From Burkholderiales bacterium (GTDB lineage Bacteria > Pseudomonadota > Gammaproteobacteria > Burkholderiales > Burkholderiaceae_F), in assembly GCA_021298875.1 (NCBI GenBank), contig JAJTHJ010000210.1:1-6622 (forward strand): DNA of 6,622 bases, given 5' to 3'. The position numbers and the translations under genes were made by a program. Below the pieces are notes generated by a model, which was given only the letters and a program-made list of their open reading frames with translations, ran no database searches and was not told the origin of the DNA. This document shows, piece by piece, positions 1-6,401 of the stretch; the stretch's first letter is position 1, and every line of letters begins with the position of its first letter.

Positions 1-2391
1 CGCGCGCGGAACGCCGTCCCGGCTGCGCGAGCCGAGCAGCAGCAGTTCGACCGCCACGTCCTGCGGCGCCAGGCCCGCGAGCGCCAGCGAGACCTCGATG
101 CGCACCCGCTCGCCGTAGGCGATGCGCGCCACCGGCGCGTCGCAGCGCTCGATCGTCACCTGCGGCCAGGCGGCGCGCACCCGCTCTTTCCAGCGCGCCA
201 CCTCGCGCGCGCCGGCGCCGCCGTCGTCGCAGTAGCGGCGGCCGAGCGCGGCAGCCGGCTGGTAGAACTTGCGCACGTACTCGCCCAGCATCCGCTCAGT
301 GTTGAAGCGCGGCAGCACGGTGGCCATCGAGCGCTTGGCGGTCTTGACCCAGGCCGGCGAGTACGCCAGCCCGTCGCGCGCGTAGTACTGCGGGATCACG
401 TGGTCTTGCAGCAACTCGTAGAGCGTGGTGGCTTCGTCGCGGTCGCGGCTGGCGGGGTCGCGCCGGTCTCTGGCGGGCATGATAGTCCAGCCGTTGGTGC
501 CGTCGCGCGCCTCGTCCCACCAGCCGTCGGCCACCGACAGGTTGATGGCGCCGTTCATCGCCGCCTTCATCCCGCTGGTGCCGGAGGCTTCGAGCGGATG
601 GATCGGGTTGTTCAGCCACACGTCCACCCCGCCCACCAGCCGCCGCGCCAGCCGCAGGTCGTAGCCTTCGACGAGCAAAATGTGGCCGACGAACTGCGGC
701 ATCTTGGCCACTTCCATGATGCGGCGAATCATGTCCTGCCCCGGCTGGTCGGCCGGGTGCGCCTTGCCGGCGAAGATCAGCAGCACCGGCCGCTGCGGGT
801 CGCATAGCAACTCGCGCAGCGCCTCCAGATCCTGGAACAACAGCGTGGCCCGCTTGTAGGTGGCAAAGCGGCGGCCGAAACCGATGGTGAGCACCTTCGG
901 TTGCGCTGGGTCGGCGTGGCGGAACAGGCGATCCAGATGCGACTCGCTGCCGTGGTTGCGCGTGAGCTGGCGGTGCACGCGCTCGCGCACGAGCCTGAGC
1001 ATCTGCGCCTTCAGGTACTCGCGCACGCTCCAGAACATCGCGTCGGGGATGCGCTCGACGCGCTTCCAGTACTCGACGTCAGTCAGCCGCTGCATCCAGT
1101 CCACGCCGAGGAAGCGCTCGAAAATGTCGTGCCACTCGCTCGCCAGGAAGGTGAGCGTGTGCACGCCGTTGGTGACGTGGTCGATCGGGTTTTCGTGCGG
1201 CTCGATCTGCGGCCACAGGTCGCGCAGCATGTCGGCCGACACGCCCTTGTGGATGCGGCTCACCCCGTTGTGGTGGCGCGAGGTGCGCAGCGCCAGCGTG
1301 GTCATGTTGAAGTCGTTGGCGCGCGGCGAGTGGCCGAGCGCCAGCAGCCCCTCGCGCGAGACGCCGCTGTCGCGGCAAAAGCGCTCGAAGTAGCGCGCCA
1401 CCACGTCGTCGGCAAAGTGGTCGTGGCCGGCCGGCACTGCGGTGTGGGTGGTGAACACCGTGCTCGCCGCCACCGCCTCCACGGCCGCGGCGAAGTCCAG
1501 CCCGTCGCGCATCAGGCCGCTCACGCGCTCGACCGCCTGGAACGCGGCATGCCCCTCGTTGATGTGCCACACCGTCGGCCGCAGGCCGAGTGCCGCCAGC
1601 GCCCGCACGCCGCCCACGCCGAGCACGATCTCCTGCTCGATGCGGGTGGTGGCGTCGCCGCCGTAGAGCCGGTGCGCGATGTGGCGGTCGCGCTCGGTGT
1701 TCTCCGGCCGGTCGGTGTCGAGCAGATACAGGCGTATGTGCCCGACCTTCGCCTGCCAGACTTTCACGCGCACCGTGCGCTCGGCGAGATCGACCTCGAC
1801 CTCCACGGCCTGCCCCTGCGCGTCCAGCGCCGGGGTGATCGGCAGCGCATCGAAGTCGGAGTCTTCGTAGAGCGCGTTTTGGCCACCGTCGCCGTCGATG
1901 GTCTGATAGAAGTAGCCCTGCCGGTACAGCAGGCCGACGCCGACGAACGGCAGCCGCGCATCGCTGGCGGCCTTGCAGTGGTCGCCAGCCAGGATGCCCA
2001 GGCCGCCCGAATAGATCGGCAGGCTTTCGTGGAAGCCGAACTCGGCGCAGAAGTAAGCGACCAGATCGTCGGCCGCGAGGCTGTCGCCGTTGGGCTTGCG
2101 CGTACCGGCGGCGAGGTAGCTGTCGTAGGTGGACAGCACGCGCTGGTAACTGCTGAGGTAGGCCGGGTCGTCGGCGGCAGCTTCGAGCCGACCCTGGCTC
2201 ACCTCGCGCAGCAGCGCCTTGGGACTGTGGCCCACCGCGACCCACAACTGCGGGTCGAGCCGTGCAAACAGGCGGCGGGTCGGCCGGTCCCAGCTGTACC
2301 AAAGGTCGTCGGCCAACTCGGCCAGGCGGGCCAGGCGGGCGGGCGGGGTCGGGATTACCTCGATCCGGTAACGGGTGGCGTGGCGGGGCAT
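1..2391 (-). CDS. glgP: Alpha-glucan (glycogen/maltodextrin) phosphorylase, GT35 family, C-terminus cut by window edge
   Basis: Phosphorolysis of alpha-1,4-glucans to glucose-1-phosphate in the cytoplasm; PLP-dependent. Reading down from the ATG at 2391-2389, I translate 797 codons to position 1 without a stop; the family is usually about 850 residues, so only a short C-terminal piece is missing. The N-terminus (about residues 10-120, with LADDLWYSWD and RRLFARLDPQLW) matches the DUF3417 region found in this short bacterial type of phosphorylase. Motifs seen: IYSGGLGILAGDH, NEGHAAF (278-284, H281), NGVHT (408-412, H411), GRRFATYKRA with K513, and the PLP site EASGTSGMKAAMNG with K609 as the Schiff-base lysine. 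An AGAG/GAAAG purine stretch about 9 nt upstream can serve as a weak ribosome site. It is transcribed divergently from the DUF2934 gene. The plus-strand open frame across it is a codon-bias shadow. Choice between glycogen and maltodextrin as main substrate cannot be made from the sequence. Confidence 0.95.
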   Translation of the reverse strand, partial: MPRHATRYRIEVIPTPPARLARLAELADDLWYSWDRPTRRLFARLDPQLWVAVGHSPKALLREVSQGRLEAAADDPAYLSSYQRVLSTYDSYLAAGTRKPNGDSLAADDLVAYFCAEFGFHESLPIYSGGLGILAGDHCKAASDARLPFVGVGLLYRQGYFYQTIDGDGGQNALYEDSDFDALPITPALDAQGQAVEVEVDLAERTVRVKVWQAKVGHIRLYLLDTDRPENTERDRHIAHRLYGGDATTRIEQEIVLGVGGVRALAALGLRPTVWHINEGHAAFQAVERVSGLMRDGLDFAAAVEAVAASTVFTTHTAVPAGHDHFADDVVARYFERFCRDSGVSREGLLALGHSPRANDFNMTTLALRTSRHHNGVSRIHKGVSADMLRDLWPQIEPHENPIDHVTNGVHTLTFLASEWHDIFERFLGVDWMQRLTDVEYWKRVERIPDAMFWSVREYLKAQMLRLVRERVHRQLTRNHGSESHLDRLFRHADPAQPKVLTIGFGRRFATYKRATLLFQDLEALRELLCDPQRPVLLIFAGKAHPADQPGQDMIRRIMEVAKMPQFVGHILLVEGYDLRLARRLVGGVDVWLNNPIHPLEASGTSGMKAAMNGAINLSVADGWWDEARDGTNGWTIMPARDRRDPASRDRDEATTLYELLQDHVIPQYYARDGLAYSPAWVKTAKRSMATVLPRFNTERMLGEYVRKFYQPAAALGRRYCDDGGAGAREVARWKERVRAAWPQVTIERCDAPVARIAYGERVRIEVSLALAGLAPQDVAVELLLLGSRSRDGVPRA

Positions 2392-2433
2392 GGGAGCTTT
2401 CTCTTTCGATACGGCGTAACGCGGCGAGCGGGC

Positions 2434-2462
2434 ATTTTTCGCCTGCGTGCCACGCCTTGCAA
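2434..2462 (-). promoter_or_regulatory. Candidate sigma-70 promoter for glgP
   Basis: On the minus strand TTGCAA (2462-2457) is followed after exactly 17 bases by AAAAAT (2439-2434). Each hexamer matches 4 of 6 positions of the sigma-70 consensus, and the implied transcription start would lie about 35 nt before the glgP ATG. The AT-rich -10 stands out in very GC-rich surroundings. This is inferred from spacing and position only. Confidence 0.4.
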
Positions 2463-2467
2463 GCGTG
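2451..2467. promoter_or_regulatory. Near-palindrome overlapping the glgP -35, possible operator
   Basis: CACGC and GCGTG arms (2451-2455, 2463-2467) surround TTGCAA with one unpaired C, giving a 17-nt almost perfect dyad. It covers the proposed -35 element of glgP, a position typical of repressor sites. No regulator gene is in the window, and dyads are frequent in GC-rich spacers, so this is tentative. Confidence 0.2.
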
Positions 2468-2489
2468 CGGCGCAAAGGGCGGTGCCGGC

Positions 2490-2536
2490 GCGTCGTTTAC
2501 GCGACGCTCACGCGCGCCGCGGCACCGCGGCGGTGC
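2490..2536. other. Two GC-rich inverted repeats in the divergent spacer
   Basis: GCGTCG and CGACGC (2490-2495, 2502-2507) form a 6-bp stem around TTTACG. GCACCGC and GCGGTGC (2522-2528, 2530-2536) form a perfect 7-bp inverted repeat around a single G. They lie in the 264-bp region between glgP and the DUF2934 gene (2392-2655), where I see no coding sequence of its own. They may be structure in the DUF2934 leader, protein binding sites, or chance in GC-rich DNA. Confidence 0.25.
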
Positions 2537-2655
2537 GCCGACCGCCCCGCACGCGCACGCGGGATGCATCGTGGTGCGCGCGGGGAAGCCCCAGTCCTCC
2601 GTGGCCGGCTTCTTGCAGTACCGTGGCCACCAACGCCGACCACGGAGAAACCGCA

Positions 2656-2943
2656 ATGGCCACACGCGTTGCCAAGAAAGCACCCGAGCAGGCCGCCGAG
2701 CCGCCGGCACCGGCGGCAAAGAAACGCGCCGCAACCAAGACCACGACGGCCACGCCGCGCAAGCGTGCACCGGCCAAGCCCAAGGCGGCACCACCATCCG
2801 CGGTGCCAGCCGAAGTTCGCCAGAGGATGATCGAAGAAGCCGCCTATGCGCGTTACGTGGCGCGTGGCTACGCGCACGGCTACTCGCTGATCGACTGGCT
2901 GGAAGCCGAGGCCGAAGTCGACCGGCGTCTGGCCGGTAGTTAG
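2656..2943 (+). CDS. DUF2934 domain protein with Lys/Ala/Pro-rich N-terminal tail
   Basis: A 95-residue protein starting at the ATG at 2656, preceded by GGAGA (2644-2648) at 7-nt spacing; this ribosome site decides the start, since the frame is open far upstream only because it runs antisense to glgP. Residues 1-52 are a low-complexity basic tail rich in K, A, P and T (KKRAATKTTT, PRKRAPAKPK), resembling histone-H1-like tails. Residues about 53-92 fit DUF2934: EEAAYARYVARGYAHGYS followed by DWLEAEAEVDR, the domain's typical ending. There is no signal peptide or membrane segment, so it is probably cytoplasmic. The function of DUF2934 is unknown; the tail suggests nucleic-acid or polyanion contact, which is inference. 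It lies divergent to glgP, and a shared link to glycogen metabolism is possible but unproven. Confidence 0.85.
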   Translation: MATRVAKKAPEQAAEPPAPAAKKRAATKTTTATPRKRAPAKPKAAPPSAVPAEVRQRMIEEAAYARYVARGYAHGYSLIDWLEAEAEVDRRLAGS

Positions 2944-2965
2944 TCGCGGCTTGCGCCGAAGCTGT

Positions 2966-3006
2966 CGAGGAGCCGTAGTGCGCAGCCTTGGCTGCGCCCG
3001 AGGAGC
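2966..3006. repeat. GTAG-headed hairpin framed by 8-bp direct repeat (REP-like candidate)
   Basis: GTAG (2975-2978), one T, then a perfect 8-bp stem GCGCAGCC-TT-GGCTGCGC (2980-2997). The unit is bracketed by direct copies of CGAGGAGC (2966-2973 and 2999-3006). A GTAG tetranucleotide 5' of an imperfect or perfect hairpin is the hallmark of REP elements mobilised by REP-associated tyrosine transposases and of the GTAG repeats of Stenotrophomonas. No run of T follows, so it is not a classical intrinsic terminator, though it could still stabilise the 3' end of the DUF2934 transcript, which stops at 2943. I see only this one copy in the window. Confidence 0.45.
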
Positions 3007-3101
3007 ACTCCGGTACGGGCCAAAACGGTGAGCACCGCAGGTCGGCGCGTGCGCCACGCAGCGGAGTCGTACACAGCATCGCGGTGCGCTATGGTCGGAC
3101 C

Positions 3102-4181
3102 GTGAATCCCGCTGAACATCAATTGCACTACCCGCAGCGCGAGCCGCCGGCGACCGGCACGGTCGTCTGGCTGCGCCCCGGCCTGGGCTGGCTGCGGATG
3201 CCGCTGCCCTTTGCGCTCGACCACATCAACCTGTGGTTGCTCGACGACGAACTCGATGGCACGCGCGGCTGGACGGTGGTCGATTGCGGCATCACTTCCG
3301 AGGCCACCCAGGCCGCATGGCGGCAGGTCTTCGACAGCGCGTTCGCCGGCCGCCCGCTGCTGCGGGTGATCGCCACCCACTTCCACCCCGATCATCTTGG
3401 CTTGGCGCACTGGCTGTGCGCCGGCGCCGATGGCCGCGGCTGGGCGCCGCGCCTGTGGATGAGCGCCACCGAGTACGCCTTTGGCCGCTTTCTCACCACC
3501 GCCGATGCGCAGCGCGCCGGCGAGAGCGCCGCCGCGCACTTTGCGCGGCACGGGCTCAGCGACGCCGATTCGCTTGCCAAGGTGCGGGCGCGCGGGGTGG
3601 GTTACTTCCCCAAGCTGGTGCCGGCGGTGCCGCTCGTCTACCGCCGCATCCAAGACGGCGACGAACTCGCCATCGGCCCGCACGGTGCCAAGCGCCTGTG
3701 GCGCGCGACGATGGGCTACGGCCACTCGCCGGAGCACGTGTCGCTCTTCTGCGCCGACGAGCGGCTGCTCGTCGCCGGCGACATGGTGCTGCCGCGTATT
3801 TCCACCAACGTCAGCGTGTGGGACAGCGAGCCGGAGGCTAACCCGCTGCCGCGCTATCTGCGCTCGCTCGACCACCACCTGATGCAGCCGGCCGACACGC
3901 TGGTGCTGCCCTCGCACGGGCTGCCTTTCACCGGGCTGCACACGCGGGTGGCGCAGCAGCACGCGCACCACGCCGCACGACTGGAAGAGGTGTTCGCCGC
4001 CTGCGCCGAGCCGCGCAGCGCCGCGCAGATCGTGCCGGTGTTGTTCCGCCGCGAGCTCGATCTGCATCAGCTGACCTTCGCCCTCGGCGAGGCCCTCGCC
4101 CACTTGCACGCGCTTTGGTACGACGGGCGGGTGCGGCGCAGCCTCGGCGCCGACGGCATCTACTGCTTTGCGCAAGCCTGA
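3102..4181 (+). CDS. MBL-fold metallo-hydrolase (GloB/LACTB2-like), substrate unknown
   Basis: A 359-residue metallo-beta-lactamase-fold hydrolase. All usual metal ligands are visible: THFHPDH with H93, H95, D97 and H98; H208 in GYGHSPEH; D227 in AGDMVLP; H272 in LPSHGLPF. This predicts a binuclear, probably zinc, site. After the fold, residues about 290-359 look like the helical/winged-helix C-terminal part seen in LACTB2-like members. I chose GTG at 3102 because family members begin close to the conserved PFALDHINLWLL segment (near residue 38) and the frame further upstream (open from an ATG at 2988) translates to unlikely sequence through the hairpin spacer; no good Shine-Dalgarno is seen for either, so the start is uncertain. 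No signal peptide, so cytoplasmic. It precedes metC by 8 nt, suggesting one transcript; the substrate could be a thioester or lactone, but this cannot be read from the sequence. Confidence 0.9.
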   Translation: MNPAEHQLHYPQREPPATGTVVWLRPGLGWLRMPLPFALDHINLWLLDDELDGTRGWTVVDCGITSEATQAAWRQVFDSAFAGRPLLRVIATHFHPDHLGLAHWLCAGADGRGWAPRLWMSATEYAFGRFLTTADAQRAGESAAAHFARHGLSDADSLAKVRARGVGYFPKLVPAVPLVYRRIQDGDELAIGPHGAKRLWRATMGYGHSPEHVSLFCADERLLVAGDMVLPRISTNVSVWDSEPEANPLPRYLRSLDHHLMQPADTLVLPSHGLPFTGLHTRVAQQHAHHAARLEEVFAACAEPRSAAQIVPVLFRRELDLHQLTFALGEALAHLHALWYDGRVRRSLGADGIYCFAQA

Positions 4182-4189
4182 AGACCGCG

Positions 4190-5377
4190 ATGAAAGACAG
4201 CACCCGCCTCGTGACGCTCGGCCGCGACCATCACACGCAGGCCACCGGCGACACCGCCGACTTCGTCAACCCGCCGCTGGTACGCGGCTCCACCGTGCTG
4301 CACGACTCGGTGGCCGATCTACGCGAGCGCGTGGCCCGCCGCAACGCCGGCGCCGACGGCCCGCCGGTGGCCTACGGCATCTACGGCTCGCCGACCCACC
4401 ACGCGTTCTATGACGCACTGACCGCGCTGGAAGGCGGCTACCGCTCGTGGGCCTTCCCCTCAGGGCTAACCGCCTGCACGATGGCGATCCTCGCGTACGT
4501 GGCGCAGGGCGATCACGTGCTGGTGCCGGACTCGGTGTACTTCCCGACCCGCCGCTTTTGCCGCGACACGCTGCCGCGTTATGGCGTGACCACCACCTTC
4601 TACGACCCGCGCATCGGCACGGAGATCGAAGCCTTGTTCACGCCAACCACGCGCGTGCTGTTTCTGGAGTCGCCAGGGTCGCACACGTTCGAGATGCAGG
4701 ATGTGCCGCTGCTGGCCGCGATCGCGCAACGGCACGGCGCGGTCAGCATCATCGACAACACCTGGGCCACACCGCTTTACTTCCAGCCGCTCAAGCACGG
4801 CGTGGACGTCAGCGTGCACGCGGCGACCAAGTACATCGGCGGGCATTCCGATCTGCTGATGGGCACCGTCACCAGCACCGAGCGCGCCTGGCCGCGGCTG
4901 CGCGAGACGATCCACCACTACGGCCTGACGGTCAGCGCCGACGAGTGCTACCTCGCGCTGCGCGGCCTGCGCAGCATGGGCGCGCGGTTGGCGCAGCACC
5001 GCGCCACCGCCGAAGCGCTGATCGCCTGGCTCAAGCAGCAGCCGGAGGTCGAGCGCATCCTGTACCCCGCCGACCCCGCCGACCCCGGCTACGCGCTTTG
5101 GCAACGGGATATGACGGGCGCGTCGGGGCTGTTCGGCGTCGTACTCAAACCCAGCATCACGCAACATCAAATGGCCACGCTGATCGACGGCCTGCAGCTG
5201 TTCGGTCGCGGCTACTCCTGGGGCGGCTTCGAGAGCCTGCTGATCCCCACATCGGTCGAGCGCACCGTCTCCCCGCTGCCGGGCACTGGCCCGATCTTTC
5301 GCGTGGCGGCGGGGTTGGAGCACGCCAGCGACCTGATCGCGGATCTCGATCAGGGGTTCGCCCGCTTGCGGCGGTGA
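4190..5377 (+). CDS. metC: Cystathionine beta-lyase, PLP-dependent (Cys/Met metabolism family)
   Basis: Cleaves cystathionine to homocysteine, pyruvate and ammonia in methionine synthesis; cytoplasmic tetramer in the family. The 395-residue product matches the E. coli enzyme in length (also 395) and throughout by eye. PLP lysine is K214 in ATKYIGGHSD; D189 in IDNTWA pairs with the ring nitrogen; Y117 corresponds to the stacking Tyr111 of E. coli; W344 in YSWGGFES and R371 in IFRVAAGLE match Trp340 and the carboxylate-binding Arg372. Y62 is kept at the Tyr56 position, but Arg58, which with it contacts the cofactor phosphate across the dimer, is replaced by I64 in AYGIYGSP. The ATG at 4190 lies 8 nt after the stop of the MBL hydrolase, which implies co-transcription; an in-frame ATG at 4115 lies inside that gene and is less likely. 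A decayed second copy of its 3' part lies at 6402-6622. Confidence 0.93.
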   Translation: MKDSTRLVTLGRDHHTQATGDTADFVNPPLVRGSTVLHDSVADLRERVARRNAGADGPPVAYGIYGSPTHHAFYDALTALEGGYRSWAFPSGLTACTMAILAYVAQGDHVLVPDSVYFPTRRFCRDTLPRYGVTTTFYDPRIGTEIEALFTPTTRVLFLESPGSHTFEMQDVPLLAAIAQRHGAVSIIDNTWATPLYFQPLKHGVDVSVHAATKYIGGHSDLLMGTVTSTERAWPRLRETIHHYGLTVSADECYLALRGLRSMGARLAQHRATAEALIAWLKQQPEVERILYPADPADPGYALWQRDMTGASGLFGVVLKPSITQHQMATLIDGLQLFGRGYSWGGFESLLIPTSVERTVSPLPGTGPIFRVAAGLEHASDLIADLDQGFARLRR

Positions 5378-5431
5378 GGTCGACGCTGCGTAACGGAGGC
5401 CTGCCTTACCTGGCTCGATGGGCGATGAGGT

Positions 5432-5478
5432 GTGCGCGCGTCGCGGTACCGGCGACGGCGCACGGGTAGCTGAATTTT
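5432..5478 (+). terminator. Possible terminator hairpin after metC
   Basis: Arms 5432-5444 and 5452-5463 pair as GTGCGC plus CGTCGC against GCGACG plus GCGCAC, giving 12 base pairs with one bulged G and a 7-nt loop GGTACCG. Four T residues (5475-5478) follow, but 11 nt after the stem, so the fit to an intrinsic terminator is imperfect. It begins 54 nt after the metC stop, a sensible place to end the hydrolase-metC transcript. Confidence 0.4.
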
Positions 5479-5552
5479 CACGAACGGCATCGTAGCCTTG
5501 CGCCTAACTTCGTGGCACCATGAGTTTCGTGATCAAGCGACACGGGGCCGCG

Positions 5553-5936
5553 ATGAGGAAGAGAACAAAGATCGCTGTACTGATCGCCACCGCAGTGCTG
5601 ACAGCATGCGCAGCTGCGGTCAAGACGGTGCCGGCAACGATGACGGCCTCGCCCGGCGGCACATTCACGCTCGAGCGTGGTGCTGAAATCCAGTTGCCAA
5701 CGCAGTATTCCAGGACGCTGTCTGCCGGCAGCGCATGGCAAAAGGTGGGTTCATTGCCCTAGGTCGACGTCTATCGCCCGGTGGGAACGGTCTTCACGAT
5801 TGAGGGCCGCAACGTACACGAGGCGTATCTGATCGTTGCTCAGTCGCAGATGCTGGTTGGCTTTTTCCTGCCGGCCGAATCGAGCCTGTCCCTTCTGCCC
5901 TCCCCTGTTCAACTTTTGCTGAAGGAGATTCCATGA
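5553..5936 (+). pseudogene. Small lipoprotein gene interrupted by an in-frame amber codon
   Basis: From the ATG at 5553 the product begins with MRKRTK, a hydrophobic stretch and the lipobox LTAC (C19), so an envelope lipoprotein. GGGG at 5544-5547 is a possible ribosome site; the in-frame ATG at 5520 would only add 11 residues before the basic n-region. After 69 codons the frame meets TAG at 5760-5762. It then stays open for 57 more codons, with ordinary protein-like sequence (VDVYRPVGTVFTIEGR, HEAYLIV, GFFLPAES), and ends at TGA 5934-5936, overlapping the ATG of the next gene as ATGA. Both the open tail and this overlap say that the original gene ran to 5936. A CAG-to-TAG change would explain it. 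Alternatives: a sequencing error, amber readthrough, or a functional 69-residue short form. I do not recognise the family with certainty; the function is unknown. Confidence 0.75.
5922..5927 (+). promoter_or_regulatory. Strong Shine-Dalgarno for the DUF2846 lipoprotein
   Basis: AAGGAG ends 5 nt before the ATG at 5933. It is the best ribosome site in the window and lies inside the 3' end of the preceding reading frame, so the downstream gene can be translated even though the upstream frame is broken. Confidence 0.7.
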
Positions 5937-6379
5937 AAAGACGTCAATCCTTGCTCGCGCTGGTCGCGCTTGCGGCGGTCATTGCCGGATGTGCCTCGGG
6001 GCCGAAGTACCAGGACGTTGCCAAATCGATCCCTGCACTTAAGCCGAACGAAGGGCGCGTGTTCTTCTTCCGCTCCAGCAGCGTGGTTGGCGCTGCCGTG
6101 CAAGCGGACATCCGGCTGAACGGTACTGTCGTCGGAACGTCCATCCCGGGCGGCTTCTTTTACGTGGATCGTCCAGCCGGCAACTACGTGGCGGCCTCTT
6201 CGACCGAAACAGAAAAGACGTTGAGCTTCACGCTGGCAGCGGGCGAGACCAAGTACGTGCGTAGCTCGGTGGGCCTTGGGTTGCTCGTCGGGCGCGTGAT
6301 TTTGGAGCTTGAGGACCCCAAAGCGGCGCAGGCCGAAATCGAAACACTGTCGTACACCGGTGGGCCGGATAAGAAGTAG
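5933..6379 (+). CDS. DUF2846 family lipoprotein
   Basis: A 148-residue predicted lipoprotein. Residues 1-19 form a signal peptide (MKRRQ, then a hydrophobic core) ending in the lipobox IAGC with C20 as the lipid-modified cysteine; the +2 residue is Ala, which favours outer-membrane sorting under the Lol rule. The mature part carries the features of DUF2846: GRVFFFRSSSVVGAA, an ADIRLNGTVVGTS strand pair, then GGFFYVDRPAGNYVAAS and a later GETKYVR strand, as expected of a small beta-rich domain. The function of this domain is unknown. The start is fixed by AAGGAG 5 nt upstream. It overlaps the end of the amber-split lipoprotein frame by ATGA, so the two were probably co-transcribed and translationally coupled. 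Base composition (34 of 60 G+C at 6181-6240) is lower than in glgP and metC. Confidence 0.9.
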   Translation: MKRRQSLLALVALAAVIAGCASGPKYQDVAKSIPALKPNEGRVFFFRSSSVVGAAVQADIRLNGTVVGTSIPGGFFYVDRPAGNYVAASSTETEKTLSFTLAAGETKYVRSSVGLGLLVGRVILELEDPKAAQAEIETLSYTGGPDKK

Positions 6380-6401
6380 CTCGTTGCCGGCGCCAGACAC
6401 T

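Noticed and set aside
901..2655. Very long plus-strand open frame antisense to glgP, continuous with the DUF2934 gene
   Set aside because: Its translation is Arg/Ala/Val/His-rich with no recognisable domain, and the opposite strand encodes a clear phosphorylase. Third-position G/C leaves the antisense frame free of stops.
1079..3079. Long minus-strand open frame of 666 codons
   Set aside because: Wrong frame relative to glgP and antisense to the DUF2934 gene; the product is low-complexity Arg/Ala/Pro without any family signature.
2940..4175. Minus-strand open frame opposite the MBL hydrolase
   Set aside because: The plus strand has all metal ligands of the MBL fold; the antisense translation shows no motif.
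5065..5082. Exact 9-bp tandem repeat CCCCGCCGA inside metC
   Set aside because: It encodes ADPADP in a segment whose length matches that of usual MetC proteins, so it is not an expansion.
4466..5323. Minus-strand open frame opposite metC
   Set aside because: Shadow of metC codon bias; no signature in the translation.
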